This document shows, piece by piece, positions 16,082 to 26,192 of a DNA stretch of 64,000 nucleotides (the first letter of the stretch is position 1; every line of letters begins with the position of its first letter). Location: contig CAYMJU010000205.1 in NCBI GenBank assembly GCA_964390555.1, positions 8,482 to 72,481 of the forward strand, given 5' to 3'. The position numbers and the translations under genes are program-made. The notes beneath the pieces were generated by a model. That model saw only the letters and a program-made list of their open reading frames with translations. It ran no database searches and was not told the DNA's origin. The DNA is from CAVTWS01 sp964390555. GTDB taxonomy: Bacteria; Actinomycetota; Acidimicrobiia; Acidimicrobiales; SHLQ01.

Positions 16082-17896
16082 TCAGGGACGGAGCAGGCAG
16101 CGCACAACCGTGCCTTTGGCGGGCTCGCTTTCGATATCGAGGGTGGCGCCGATCGACGCCGCTCGCTCTCTCATGCCAAGGATTCCGTAGGAGTCGACCC
16201 GACCCGAGGAACCGGCAAGGAATCCTCGCCCATCATCGGCTATCTCGAGGAGCGCCGACGACCCGTCGCTGCGCCAACGCACGCTGACGGACGTCGCGTC
16301 GGCATGACGCTCGACGTTGACGAGCGCTTCTTGGGCGATGCGCCAGAGCTCGCGCTCCTGCAGGATCGGAAGTCGGCATGAGTACTCGCTCTGGAGCCGG
16401 AGTTCGAGGCCGCTCCGCACCCGGAAGCGTTCGGTGAACCGGTCGAGCGTGTCAACCAGGTCGGAGCTGTCCGACACGTCGGTTCGCAGGTCGTACAGCG
16501 TTTCGCGGACCTCGCCGATGACGGTCCGCACGTTGTCGCGCAGGTCGGCCAGCATGCCGGTCACCGGCTCGCCAGCGCAGTCCCGGCTGATTATGCGGTC
16601 AAGTTCGAACCCGAGGTAGGCCAACGATTGGCCGATACGGTCGTGGAGGTCGCGTGCGATCCTGGTTCGTTCCTCGTCCGCTCCGACCGTCCTCAGCCGG
16701 CTGAACCAGCGAGCGTTGTCGATGGCCAACGCCGCCGGCTCGACGAAGCCGTTGAGCAACTCGACGTCGCGCCCGGCGAAGGCCGCCGCCTTGTCCGACT
16801 CGAGCGCCAGCAGCCCGATCAATGATCCGCGCGCCAACATCACGGTGTACATGCCCGAGCGAGCTCTCGGACTCAATCCCGGCCCAGCGGGGCCCGATAG
16901 GTCCCGCACCTCGACGAGGGAGTTCTCCGCGATCGCCCGCTTGAGAGAAGGGGGAAGGTCGGTAGGCCCCAGCCGTAGCGCGAGCTGCAAGCCGTCGGCG
17001 CGCAGCACGTGCCATGCCGCATCGGTCTCGTCGAACAGCAACAGGGTGACGGCATCGAAGTCGAACAAGCCCCGCAAACGAGAGACGGTGGTGTCGAGCA
17101 CTTCACCAAGGTCGAGCGACGCGGGCAGAGTCTGGGCGACACGGTGAAGCGAGTACAGCAATGCGTTGGCGTCGGTCAAGCGCTCGACCCGGTCGAGCGC
17201 CGCCGTTCGCTGGTTGTCGACCTCGCCGGTCAGATGCCGGGCGTGGCCGGCGATGAGCGCCATCAGCACGAGGACGGCAGACCACTCGAGGCTCAGCTGA
17301 GCGGAGTGATTGATCGGGTCGACGATCAAGCTCGTGCCGGTCACGATCGTCGATGCCAGGACGGCCGTGCGAAACGACGCCAGCAGCCCGAGGCCGAACC
17401 CGGTCACCGCAACCGGAACGGTAAGCGCCGGGACCAACGGCGAGGTCCAGTAGCCGGTCGTCAGCGTGGCGAGTATCGGAACTGCGGCCTCGGCCGCGAT
17501 CTCAAGAACCGTTCGGACCGAGCCGTCAAACCGAACAGGCCAACGGAGTCTGAGTGCCCCGATGACGACCAGGAGCAGAGCCCACGCCACAGCCGCCGGT
17601 CGCCCCGCCGCCAGCTCGTCGATGGCGAGCACGAAGCTGACGCCCACCGCACCCCAACGGATCGCCAAGACCCCGGGGCCGAGGCGATCCGACGAGTCGA
17701 GCAATCTGCTCGCTCGCCGCAGTGCCTCGATGTCGTGGTTGTCCTCCGGTCGCCCTACCCACGCCAGCGGTTGTAGCAGCGCCCGCTTCCGCACCCGCCC
17801 CGCCGATGGCCGCAGGGGGTAGACGGCCGTGGTCGGCAGGGCATCTCGTAGGCGCTCGTCTAGTGCGACGTTGTCATCATCGGTCCGGCGCCTCAT
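16082..17896 (-). CDS. NarL-partner sensor histidine kinase (membrane, GAF, HisKA_3, HATPase)
   Basis: 604 residues. About five membrane helices lie between residues 75 and 225. A coiled linker and a GAF-type sensor domain (about 245-400) follow. The dimerization helix contains RIARDLHDRIGQ, whose His is the phosphorylation site in the HisKA_3 family. The C-terminal ATPase has an N-box (IAQEALVNVERHA) and a G-box (DDGRGF). Its cognate regulator is the next gene. The ligand is unknown. Confidence 0.9.
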   Translation of the reverse strand: MRRRTDDDNVALDERLRDALPTTAVYPLRPSAGRVRKRALLQPLAWVGRPEDNHDIEALRRASRLLDSSDRLGPGVLAIRWGAVGVSFVLAIDELAAGRPAAVAWALLLVVIGALRLRWPVRFDGSVRTVLEIAAEAAVPILATLTTGYWTSPLVPALTVPVAVTGFGLGLLASFRTAVLASTIVTGTSLIVDPINHSAQLSLEWSAVLVLMALIAGHARHLTGEVDNQRTAALDRVERLTDANALLYSLHRVAQTLPASLDLGEVLDTTVSRLRGLFDFDAVTLLLFDETDAAWHVLRADGLQLALRLGPTDLPPSLKRAIAENSLVEVRDLSGPAGPGLSPRARSGMYTVMLARGSLIGLLALESDKAAAFAGRDVELLNGFVEPAALAIDNARWFSRLRTVGADEERTRIARDLHDRIGQSLAYLGFELDRIISRDCAGEPVTGMLADLRDNVRTVIGEVRETLYDLRTDVSDSSDLVDTLDRFTERFRVRSGLELRLQSEYSCRLPILQERELWRIAQEALVNVERHADATSVSVRWRSDGSSALLEIADDGRGFLAGSSGRVDSYGILGMRERAASIGATLDIESEPAKGTVVRCLLRP

Positions 17897-17909
17897 CTCG
17901 GGGGCCGGC

Positions 17910-19376
17910 CTACGGCTCGCAGGTCGAGAGTCGACATGCCACTGACCAGATCTCGGACTCCGTCGCGATCTCCCAGCGGTCGTCGCCCCGCAAGAGCTCC
18001 ATCAACGCGCTGTCGCCTTGCCAGATGACGATGTCGACCGCACGGTCATCGAGAACGGTGTCCCATCCCGGCGACCCGGCATTGAGGACCAGGTAATCGG
18101 CAAAGACGTCCGGCGAGTACAACTCGTACCGGTCATCGACGAACACCCGAGCGCCGGGTTCGGCCCATTCGATGTAGTTGCCGACGATGTCCGGGTGGGC
18201 GACGTTCACGTCGCCATCGAGCAGGCCCCGAGACGCGAGCCACTCGACCTCTTCCTCGGGGAATCGGTCCAGCTCGTATGCCGGCCCAGCGATCGATCCG
18301 ATGCCCACGACGACGGTTGCGGCCAACACGACGCCGAGCATCGGCCGATGGATGCGACGGCGCTCGTCGCCTCGGATACCCCCGAGCCCGCTCAGCGCGT
18401 CGACGTACGAGGGCATGAGCACGATCACCGCCGTCGAGACGTTTCGCTGGGCCAAGAGAGCCGAGCCGACGAATGCCGCGGCCGGTAACGCTCGCCGCCA
18501 TGTCGTCGTTCGGCACAAGCCGGCTACGGCGACGAAGACCAGCAGCAAGAACAGGCGGGAGAACCACTCGCGAAAGTTCGGCGACGCCCACTCTTCGACG
18601 TGGCTCAGCGTCTCGTCTCGCCCGAGCAGCTGTACCGGGAAAGCGGCGAGCTTGGGGCCGTACGGATTCACAACCATCGCGACGACCAGACCGACCATCG
18701 ACCATCGAAGGGCATCGAGCGGCCGTCGCGTGGGAGCGCCATCGAGGCGGGCACCGGCGGCGACGAGCACGATCAGCGCTATGCCCAGTGGGAAGGACCC
18801 ATGGGTCTGCATCCACAGGTACATGACGGGGGCGAGCAACCGAGGTGACCAACCCCGCTCGAGTACGAGCATGACAGCAAGAATTCCGAGAAGGCCGAAC
18901 ATCAGCGGGCGATGGGTCCAGTAGGCCGCGCCGACGCCGAGGACCCCTCCGACTATGGCCACTCGGGCCACGAGCCCGGTCACCGGCCGCGCCAAGAGCC
19001 AGAGACCAGCGACGAGGGCACCGCACAGGATCCCCGTGAGCAGGCGGATCCCTCCCGCTCCGATGGTCGCGTCGATCGATCCGTACATCAGCGACGCCAG
19101 CCAGCTCTGGACCAGCCAGGGCTCGCCGTGTGACGTCCACGTGTAGGGATCGGCGCGGATGATGCCATCGTCGAGCATCAACCGGCCAGTGGCCAGGTGG
19201 GTCAGAAAGCTGTTGTCTCCGAGCTGGCGCACGCCGACGACCACGCCCGCGAGCACCATGACGCAACCGACCACAGCTCCGAGCGTGGGCGCCGTGCTCA
19301 CCGCTGGTGACCGCTCGGGGCTCGGGTGTGCGACAGGGACGGCCGATATCGGCGCGGTGTCCGCGACCACAGCCAT
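17910..19376 (-). CDS. Polytopic membrane protein, possible GT-C-type glycosyltransferase
   Basis: 488 residues with about ten hydrophobic helices. A conserved-looking loop after the first helix (TSHGEPWLVQSWL) is typical of uncharacterized membrane proteins with a GT-C-like fold. The C-terminal roughly 100 residues are soluble and include an acidic VFVDDRYELYSP motif. It is packed 3 bp after tadC and before the histidine kinase, inside the Tad locus. Glycosylation of pilin or envelope is only a suggestion from fold and context; I do not recognise a characterized homologue. Confidence 0.6.
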   Translation of the reverse strand: MAVVADTAPISAVPVAHPSPERSPAVSTAPTLGAVVGCVMVLAGVVVGVRQLGDNSFLTHLATGRLMLDDGIIRADPYTWTSHGEPWLVQSWLASLMYGSIDATIGAGGIRLLTGILCGALVAGLWLLARPVTGLVARVAIVGGVLGVGAAYWTHRPLMFGLLGILAVMLVLERGWSPRLLAPVMYLWMQTHGSFPLGIALIVLVAAGARLDGAPTRRPLDALRWSMVGLVVAMVVNPYGPKLAAFPVQLLGRDETLSHVEEWASPNFREWFSRLFLLLVFVAVAGLCRTTTWRRALPAAAFVGSALLAQRNVSTAVIVLMPSYVDALSGLGGIRGDERRRIHRPMLGVVLAATVVVGIGSIAGPAYELDRFPEEEVEWLASRGLLDGDVNVAHPDIVGNYIEWAEPGARVFVDDRYELYSPDVFADYLVLNAGSPGWDTVLDDRAVDIVIWQGDSALMELLRGDDRWEIATESEIWSVACRLSTCEP

Positions 19377-19379
19377 GGC

Positions 19380-20318
19380 TCAGAAGTTCTCCATGATGTT
19401 GATCATCGCGGGCCCGATCACCACGACGAACAGCGCCGGGAACACGCAGAACACCATGGGGATGAGCATCTTGATCGGCGCCTTCTGGGCTTTCTCCTGG
19501 GCGAGCTGACGCCGACGGATGCGCATCTCGTCGGCTTGGGCCCGCAGCACGCGACCGATCGACACGCCGAAGGTGTCAGCTTGGAGGATGGCGAGGATGA
19601 AGCCGCGCACTTCCGGTACGTCGAGCCGGGTGTCCACGGCCCGCAGCGCATCGGCCCGCGTGAGACCGGCCCGCATCTCGCGCAGGGCCCTACCGAACTC
19701 GTCGGCGAGCGCACTCGGAACCGACGCCACGACGCGGTCGAGTGCCTGTTCGAAGCCGAGGCCGGCCTCGACGCTGATCACGAGAAGGTCGAGCACGTCG
19801 GGCAGAGACCGTCGAATCTCGTCCTGTCGGGCGGAGACCAGCCGGTTGAGCTTGGCGTCCGGGCCGAGCACCAAGACGAGCATCACCAGACCCACCATGG
19901 CGTTTTTGGCCATGCCGGTCTGCCCGAGCGGGTTGACGATGTACAGCAACCAGAAGGCGGGCACAATCGCGACGACCGTCGCGACGCGAATCGACAGGAA
20001 CTTGTCGACACGTTCGGCCGACCCGATGCCGGCCGCGAAGTGCTTGCGCTTGATGTTCTCGACGTAGCCGGCCGGCGTGAACCGATCCGAGAGCCGCTTG
20101 AGCAACCCGAGTATCGGCGCGACCGTACGTTGGGTCAGTGGGTTCAGCAGCTCCTGATCACGAACCGACTCAACGAGCTGACTGCTGTCGTAGCCGTCGA
20201 GCTGTCGTAGCGACTCGCGAACGACCGACCGCTCCTCGGCCTGGCTGCCCAGCGCGAATACCAAGAGGGCCACCGCAAGGCCGAGGCCGGCAATCGCCAT
20301 TTCAACAGGGATGTCCAT
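19380..20318 (-). CDS. tadC: Tad pilus inner-membrane platform protein TadC (type II secretion F family)
   Basis: 312 residues; starts at an ATG after GGAGAG. Membrane helices lie near residues 5-25, 110-145 and at the C-terminus. The cytoplasmic F domain holds the family pattern L-P-D-V-L-D-L-L and AGLGFEQALD. TadC pairs with TadB to form the platform on which the ATPase CpaF/TadA acts. It lies 13 bp after the tadB-like fusion gene. Confidence 0.9.
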   Translation of the reverse strand: MDIPVEMAIAGLGLAVALLVFALGSQAEERSVVRESLRQLDGYDSSQLVESVRDQELLNPLTQRTVAPILGLLKRLSDRFTPAGYVENIKRKHFAAGIGSAERVDKFLSIRVATVVAIVPAFWLLYIVNPLGQTGMAKNAMVGLVMLVLVLGPDAKLNRLVSARQDEIRRSLPDVLDLLVISVEAGLGFEQALDRVVASVPSALADEFGRALREMRAGLTRADALRAVDTRLDVPEVRGFILAILQADTFGVSIGRVLRAQADEMRIRRRQLAQEKAQKAPIKMLIPMVFCVFPALFVVVIGPAMINIMENF

Positions 20319-20331
20319 CGGTGTCTCTCCG

Positions 20332-22299
20332 TCAGATCTTGATGTCGATGATCTTCTTCATCCAGACGAACCCGATGAGCGCCGCGACGATGGCGACGCC
20401 GAGCATGATCCTGCCCAATGAGTGACTGAAGAGGAGACCGGTGTAGGTGGGGTTGAGCACGTACATGATGACTGCGAGGCCGACTGGCAGCGCCCCGAGG
20501 ATGATCGCGCTCATCCGGCCCTCGGCGGTAAGGGCCGAGACCTCGCGGCGTAGTCGCTCGCGGGCGGTCATGGTCTCGGCGACGGTGAGGAGAAGCTCGG
20601 CCAGGTTGCCGCCGACCTCCCTCTGAATGCGCACGGCCATCACCGCCCATCCGAAGTCGTCCGAGGCCATGCGCTCCGCCGATGCGTCGAGAGCGTCCTC
20701 GACCGCACGGCCGAGCTGGGCCTCGGTCACGACTCGCCTGAGCTCGGCACCCATCGGGTCGGTGATCTCTTTGGAGACGGCCTCGACGCCCTGCATGAAC
20801 GAGTACCCGGCCTTGAGCGTGCTCGACAGCAACTGCAACGTGTCGGGAAGCTGACTGACGAACTTCTTGAACCGCCGTTTGGCCTTGAAGCTGAGGAACA
20901 GTGGAGGAAACACAGCCGCCAGAATGAGCCCGATGAGAGCAGCGATCATGCTGCGCCCCAGCAGCAGGCCGACCACCGCGCCCGCGCCGAGACCTCCGAC
21001 GTAGAAGGTCATGGCCTCGGCGGCCCTCAGCGGTACGTCGGACTGCTCGAGTTTGGCTTCGATGCGCGGCAGAAATCCTTTGTCCTCGGCGAACTGATTG
21101 GTGATCGACACCGCGCGTTGGAACAGAGCGTTGCCTCTGAAGCCCTTCTCGCGGGCAACCTCGGTGTCCCCACTCGCCTTAGCGCTCGCCGCTCCCGAGT
21201 AGTTGCTCAGCAGGTCGCCGAGCGCGTCTACCTCCGGCCTCATCAGCGAGGCCACGGCGTACGCGGCCAAAGACGCGGCGACGAATGCCAGAGCGATACC
21301 GATCGTCAAGCCCAGCTTGTCTTCGAGCCATCCAGGACCGCCGGGCGCCGGCGGGACGTCGAGCGCGGCGCCATGGCTGACAGAGCCCGCGACGAAGCTC
21401 ACCTCGGAGACCGCTCCATCGACGGTCAGCACCAACGACCCACCGTTGGCGACCTCGGCCGACGTGAACTCGACGACGTACGTGTTGGCGACGGCGTTGG
21501 AGAACGACGTGACGGCATCAGCGACGGCGGCGCCGTCCGCGGCCACGGTGTACCGGCCGCCCGTCGTCGAGCTGATTCGTTCGAGCGGACCGTCGGCCGC
21601 GCCCAGCGAAACTGAGAAGACCGTCACATTCTCGCTGAGCGCGTCCCCTCGTACCGATGCTGGGGTCACCGACGAGTTGTCGTCGGGAGTCGCGCCGAGC
21701 ATCACGATGTTGCGCACGACCGAAAGATCGGCATCCTCGAACTGATCGATCGCCATGCTCATCGCGTCGAACAACGCCGTTCGACCGGCGCCTTCGAGCG
21801 ACGAGATCTCTTCGCTCAGGCGCTCCCGGTTCAACGTGAGGCCCAGCTGGAGTCGGGCCGAGCCGCCAGCGGTCACGAGAGCCAGCTCCTCGTTGGCCGG
21901 CGCGCCCTCCACATAGTCGAGCGCGGCCGAGACCAGATCGGGCAACAGGTCGTCGCGTTCGGTCACCTCGCTGGTGTCGATGACGAGGACTGTCTGTTGC
22001 GACACACCGGCCGCCGCGGCCGGGATCGGTGAGCCCGCCGTCGCGGCCTGCCCGTTGACCGACACGGTCACGTCGTCGGGCACCTCGTCCGTACGGATGT
22101 AAGCCACCGGGTCCACGCCGGTCTCGATCCCCTCGCGGGTATCGATCTGCAACACCGTGACTCCCCCGCTCGCCGCGGGGTCGTCCTGAGCGAGCACCGC
22201 GGGCGCCGCGACGACGAGCCCCAACGAGGTCGCTATCACTACCAGCGGACCCCTGACGCGCAACCGGCGGTTGTGGATGGAGAGCATCTTCGAGATCAC
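20332..22299 (-). CDS. tadB: VWA-TadB fusion: secreted von Willebrand factor A domain joined to a TadB platform protein
   Basis: 655 residues; the GTG start overlaps the cpaF stop (GTGA), and an ATG four codons in is the alternative. A signal-like N-terminus ends VVAAPAVLAQD near residue 38. A VWA domain (about 100-280) follows, with a partial MIDAS: DTSE at 108-111 instead of DxSxS, Thr in GAGRTALFD, and GATPDD in place of the usual acidic site. A membrane helix (about 335-360) leads into a TadB-type F domain with L-P-D-T-L-Q-L-L-S-S-T-L-K-A-G and further helices. TadB normally has about 300 residues, so the extracytoplasmic VWA half is extra. It may couple pilus assembly to adhesion or to an outside protein. 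Confidence 0.88.
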   Translation of the reverse strand: MISKMLSIHNRRLRVRGPLVVIATSLGLVVAAPAVLAQDDPAASGGVTVLQIDTREGIETGVDPVAYIRTDEVPDDVTVSVNGQAATAGSPIPAAAAGVSQQTVLVIDTSEVTERDDLLPDLVSAALDYVEGAPANEELALVTAGGSARLQLGLTLNRERLSEEISSLEGAGRTALFDAMSMAIDQFEDADLSVVRNIVMLGATPDDNSSVTPASVRGDALSENVTVFSVSLGAADGPLERISSTTGGRYTVAADGAAVADAVTSFSNAVANTYVVEFTSAEVANGGSLVLTVDGAVSEVSFVAGSVSHGAALDVPPAPGGPGWLEDKLGLTIGIALAFVAASLAAYAVASLMRPEVDALGDLLSNYSGAASAKASGDTEVAREKGFRGNALFQRAVSITNQFAEDKGFLPRIEAKLEQSDVPLRAAEAMTFYVGGLGAGAVVGLLLGRSMIAALIGLILAAVFPPLFLSFKAKRRFKKFVSQLPDTLQLLSSTLKAGYSFMQGVEAVSKEITDPMGAELRRVVTEAQLGRAVEDALDASAERMASDDFGWAVMAVRIQREVGGNLAELLLTVAETMTARERLRREVSALTAEGRMSAIILGALPVGLAVIMYVLNPTYTGLLFSHSLGRIMLGVAIVAALIGFVWMKKIIDIKI

Positions 22300-23663
22300 G
22301 CTGTGACCGCCTTGCGCTGTGGACCGTCGGGCGAGAACACCTCGGGGCCGAGTCGGATACCCAGGTCGGCGAGCTTCTGGATGAAGCGCGGCCGCATGCC
22401 GGTCGCTTTGAGCTGGCCGCGGAACCGGCCTTGCTCATCGACACCGGCGCTGTAGTCGAAGAGGAACACGTCCTGAAGCGTGATCACGTCACCCTCCATC
22501 CCCTGTACCTCGGTTATGTGGGTCACGCGCCGGGATCCGTCCCGCAGCCGCTGCAGCTGCACGATCAGGTCGATGGCCGACGCCATCTGCTCCCGGATCG
22601 CCCGGACCGGCAGGTCGAATCCCGACATCAGGGTCAGGGTCTCGAGGCGGGACAGCCCGTCGCGCGGTGTGTTGGCGTGAATCGTCGTCAACGACCCGTC
22701 GTGACCGGTGTTCATCGCCTGCAACATGTCGAGGGCCGCACCGGAGCGGCACTCGCCGACCACGATGCGGTCGGGCCGCATGCGCAGCGCGTTCTTGACG
22801 AGGTCGCGGATCGATACCTCGCCACGTCCTTCGATGTTCGGCGGCCGGGTCTCGAGCGCCAGGACGTGGTCCTGGTGCAGCTGGAGCTCCTTGGCGTCCT
22901 CGACGGTCACGATCCGCTCGTCGGGAGGGATGAACGACGACAAGACGTTGAGCAGCGTCGTCTTGCCGGTGCCGGTACCACCACAGATCAACACGTTCAG
23001 CCGGCCGACGATGCAGGCCTGCAGGAAGCGGGCGGAGTGGGCGTTGACCGTCCCGAATCGGATCAAGTCGTCGATTTGCAGCGGGTCAGCGGAGAATTTC
23101 CGGATGGTGAGGAACGGGCCGCCGATCGCGAGCGGCGGGATGACGGCGTTCACGCGTGATCCGTCGGGGAGACGAGCGTCGCACAGCGGCGACGACTCGT
23201 CGATGCGACGCCCGACCTGGCTCACGATCTTGTCGATGATGCGTCGAAGGTGATTCTCGTCCACGAACGTCACCGGATCGAGCTCGAGACGGCCGCTGCG
23301 CTCCACATACACTCGCTCGGGCCCGTTGACCATGATTTCCGATACCGACTCGTCGCGGAGCAAGCGATCGATGGGTCCGTAGCCCAAGATGTCATCGGCG
23401 ACGTCCTGGATGACCTGGGCCTTCTCGGCCGCCGACAGCGGGGCTCGCTCCATGGAGAGGGCGTTGTGCAGCTGTTCGTGGACCTTGCGCCGCAGGTCGT
23501 CCTCGGACAACCGGCTGTCGTAGAGGATCGGGCCTAGTTCCTCGATCAGCGAGTGGTGGATCCGCTGCCGCAGCTGGTCCATGACGGGGTCGCGCCGCAA
23601 TGCTCCCGCGTCGGCTCCGGGGCCCGTGCCGTGCACATCGTGGAGACGCTTGTACAGCGACAT
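22296..23663 (-). CDS. cpaF: Tad pilus secretion ATPase CpaF/TadA
   Basis: 455 residues. Hexameric ATPase that powers Flp pilus extension (and in some species retraction). Walker A GGTGTGKT is at 228-235. Next come the Asp box (TVEDAKELQL), Walker B-region VGECRSG and the His box. The N-terminal 180 residues form the typical all-alpha and sensor domain. It overlaps the downstream VWA-TadB gene by four bases and follows cpaE by 55 bp. Confidence 0.95.
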   Translation of the reverse strand: MSLYKRLHDVHGTGPGADAGALRRDPVMDQLRQRIHHSLIEELGPILYDSRLSEDDLRRKVHEQLHNALSMERAPLSAAEKAQVIQDVADDILGYGPIDRLLRDESVSEIMVNGPERVYVERSGRLELDPVTFVDENHLRRIIDKIVSQVGRRIDESSPLCDARLPDGSRVNAVIPPLAIGGPFLTIRKFSADPLQIDDLIRFGTVNAHSARFLQACIVGRLNVLICGGTGTGKTTLLNVLSSFIPPDERIVTVEDAKELQLHQDHVLALETRPPNIEGRGEVSIRDLVKNALRMRPDRIVVGECRSGAALDMLQAMNTGHDGSLTTIHANTPRDGLSRLETLTLMSGFDLPVRAIREQMASAIDLIVQLQRLRDGSRRVTHITEVQGMEGDVITLQDVFLFDYSAGVDEQGRFRGQLKATGMRPRFIQKLADLGIRLGPEVFSPDGPQRKAVTA

Positions 23664-23718
23664 GGACTACTCCTGATCAGCAGTGGTTGGTGGCAGGTTC
23701 GAGGGTGCGGGTCGAACG

Positions 23719-25050
23719 TCAGCGGCGGGTGGCACGGCGGCGGGAATCCATCGGCGCAAACAGGTCGGCGAGCTCGGACAGGGCCTTGGCCACCCCAGAC
23801 TTGGGTGCGGTCTGGACGACAGGGATGCCCTTGTTCACCGATTGTGGCACCACGACGTCGCTCGGGATCAAGATGTCAGCCGTTACCTGAAGGGTCCGCT
23901 CGACCTCGTTCACGTCGAGTTTGACCTTGGAGTTGGCGCGGTTCAGAACGAGGCGGAGCTTGTCCATCGGCGTGTTCAGGAGCCGAAGAGTCTGCAATCC
24001 GATCTTGACGTTCTTGATGTTCGGGATGTCCATGCCGGCGACCAGCAACACGTCGTCGGAGACCTCGATCAGACCGAGGACAACGTCATTGAAGTACGCG
24101 GGTGTGTCGATGACCACATAACTGCAGAATTTGCGCAGCATCTCGACCACTTGAACCATGTCGCTCGACCGGATCTGGTCGGCGAATGCAGGCTCGAGGG
24201 GCGCCGGAAGGATCAACAGTCCCGACGACTCATGCGTCGCCAGCAACGAGAGCAGCATCGACTGATCGAGCCGATCGATCGACGCCACGGCATCGACGAT
24301 GGTGTGCTGCGGCGCTAGCTTCAACATGACGGCGATGTCACCGAACTGCAGGTCGGCGTCGACCAGGCACACCGGTCGGTCGCTGCGCTGGGCCAGGAGC
24401 ACCGCGAGGTTGGCGGCGATCACCGACTTGCCCGCGCCGCCCTTGGTGGAGAACACCGTGATGACCCGGCCCGGCGCGGCGCTCTCGCCCTGGGTGAGCC
24501 CCGCGACCGGCGAGATCGTCGACGGCCCGGCGAACGACGGCGGGGCGAGCGTCGTCGAAATCCGTTGCACGGCCGCGATCAGCTGAGCGCTGTCGACCGG
24601 CATCGTCAACACGTCCTTCACGCCCGCCCGCAACGCCTGCTGGAGCAACGCCGTCGACAGCTCCTGGGCAATGATCATGGCGCCGAGCTCCCGATGGTGT
24701 GCGAGTAACCGCTCCGCCATTCCGAGAGTGAGGTCGTTGCAACACGAGGGCCCGAGGACCGCGACCACCGGTGTGCCCGTCAACCGCACCGCCAGATCGT
24801 CGACCGACGCGAAGCTCGACACCCCGTGTCCCAGTCGAGCCACCAGCTCGTTCCGGACGGCGTCATCTTGCTCGATGACCGCGACCGCGTACGCTGTCGG
24901 TGCTGGAGAGGCCGTGACCGGTGCCGCTGCCACTGCCGGGACCGGCAAGTTGCTGCCGTGTTCGGGCGGAGCCCCGTCCTGGCCCACAGCCGAGCCGAAG
25001 GAGAACGAGTCGTCGAACCAGCTGTCCTCGTCGGTGAAGAACGTGGACAT
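23719..25050 (-). CDS. cpaE: Tad pilus localization ATPase CpaE/TadZ
   Basis: 443 residues from the ATG at 25050; the reading frame is open further but would overlap cpaB. An N-terminal receiver-like domain (about 55-165) lacks the usual phospho-acceptor pattern. It is followed by a MinD/ParA-type ATPase with KGGAGKS at 203-209 and a switch DADLQFGD. CpaE/TadZ proteins place the pilus machine at the pole. The gene lies 7 bp after the cpaB stop. Confidence 0.92.
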   Translation of the reverse strand: MSTFFTDEDSWFDDSFSFGSAVGQDGAPPEHGSNLPVPAVAAAPVTASPAPTAYAVAVIEQDDAVRNELVARLGHGVSSFASVDDLAVRLTGTPVVAVLGPSCCNDLTLGMAERLLAHHRELGAMIIAQELSTALLQQALRAGVKDVLTMPVDSAQLIAAVQRISTTLAPPSFAGPSTISPVAGLTQGESAAPGRVITVFSTKGGAGKSVIAANLAVLLAQRSDRPVCLVDADLQFGDIAVMLKLAPQHTIVDAVASIDRLDQSMLLSLLATHESSGLLILPAPLEPAFADQIRSSDMVQVVEMLRKFCSYVVIDTPAYFNDVVLGLIEVSDDVLLVAGMDIPNIKNVKIGLQTLRLLNTPMDKLRLVLNRANSKVKLDVNEVERTLQVTADILIPSDVVVPQSVNKGIPVVQTAPKSGVAKALSELADLFAPMDSRRRATRR

Positions 25051-25057
25051 GACCGGA

Positions 25058-25990
25058 TCAGCCCTCGCCGCTGGCGGAGGTGTCGACCTCGTCAGCTGTG
25101 GCGTCGATCGTCGAGCCGGAGCTGGTCCCGCCGTTCTCGACGTAGGCGTCGAATCCCTCAGGCCCATATGGCGTGAGCAACCGACCGTCCTCGCCGGGCA
25201 GGGCGCCGATCAGCTCCTCCTCTGAGAGCGGCTCGAGCGGCGTGGCCTCGTAGTCCGCTGGCACCAAGGTCAGGTAGAGCGACCCGGCCGGTACCGACAG
25301 TATGCGCTGCACCGCATCGGGCGGCAGGGCGAAGATGATCGTGCCCCCGCCGTTCGCTTGCAGCGTCTGTGTGGGCGCCTGCCCCGGCAGTGCCGGGAGC
25401 TGGTTACCGATGGCGATGATCTTGACCCGCTGGTACAGGTATCGTGCCGGGCTCTGGAACGGGGACGCCGCCGCGGCGGCGTCCTCCTCGGGCGTGGCCG
25501 CGTCTGCGCCCTCCTCCGTCTCAGCGGGCGGCGTGAGGCCGGTGATGACCATGTTGACCTCGTCGCCGGGTGCCAGGTACCCGCCGACGGCCCGAATCTG
25601 GTCGAACGACAACGCGACCGCTTCGAGGTTCTCGGTGAGCAGATCCGCGAAGGACACCGAGGCGACCTGCGGATCGATGAACATGCCGGGGACGAGGATC
25701 TGGTTGGTGGCCAGGTCCGCGGCCGCCACCTTGCCGGCGATCTGGTCGAGCGACTCGACCGCATTGGCGGGCCGGAACTCGACGGGAACCAGAGTCGACG
25801 CGATCGACACCTGCGCGACGTCCGCCGTCGTCGCTTCGGCGATGTCCTGGGTCACTATCAAGACCGGCACGAGCTCGGACTCCGCGTTGGCGTCGTCCTC
25901 GACTCCGCGGACGTACCGCATCAGCGCGAACGCGGCGAGCGCACCTACGGCGATCGCCACGATCAAAATCATCGTTCGGCGCGAACTCAC
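25058..25990 (-). CDS. cpaB: Flp pilus assembly protein CpaB (SAF domain)
   Basis: 310 residues from the GTG at 25990, chosen because ACGAGG lies 6 bases upstream and the family starts with MSSRR and a membrane helix. A GTG at 26011 is the alternative. One N-terminal membrane anchor (about 8-28) is followed by an SAF domain beginning VPVLIVTQDIAEATT, then a second beta domain. An Ala/Glu-rich insert lies near 160-180. CpaB is a periplasm-side assembly factor. It is the first gene of the pilus operon. No secretin gene is present, as expected without a classical outer membrane. Confidence 0.9.
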   Translation of the reverse strand: MSSRRTMILIVAIAVGALAAFALMRYVRGVEDDANAESELVPVLIVTQDIAEATTADVAQVSIASTLVPVEFRPANAVESLDQIAGKVAAADLATNQILVPGMFIDPQVASVSFADLLTENLEAVALSFDQIRAVGGYLAPGDEVNMVITGLTPPAETEEGADAATPEEDAAAAASPFQSPARYLYQRVKIIAIGNQLPALPGQAPTQTLQANGGGTIIFALPPDAVQRILSVPAGSLYLTLVPADYEATPLEPLSEEELIGALPGEDGRLLTPYGPEGFDAYVENGGTSSGSTIDATADEVDTSASGEG

Positions 25991-26111
25991 AACTGACCTC
26001 GTTCCTGTCACTGCCCGGAGGGGCGCGTTGGCCTACTGGTCTTTTCGGCCCATTAGGCCAGGGCTTGAGGGCTTCGCGCGGGAAGTGATGTCCGCCTGCG
26101 GCCAGAACGCG

Positions 26112-26147
26112 CAACGGCGGCTCGGACGGGTGTCCGAACCGCCGTTG
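26112..26147 (-). terminator. Stem-loop downstream of rpsA
   Basis: A 16-bp stem with one mismatch (26112-26127 with 26132-26147) and a 4-base loop lies 45 bp after the rpsA stop. It has no clear T-run. It probably separates rpsA from the pilus operon. Confidence 0.5.
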
Positions 26148-26192
26148 GACGGGTTCAGCTTGGCTGCCGCGAGCGTCTGCCGCGGGCGCCGC

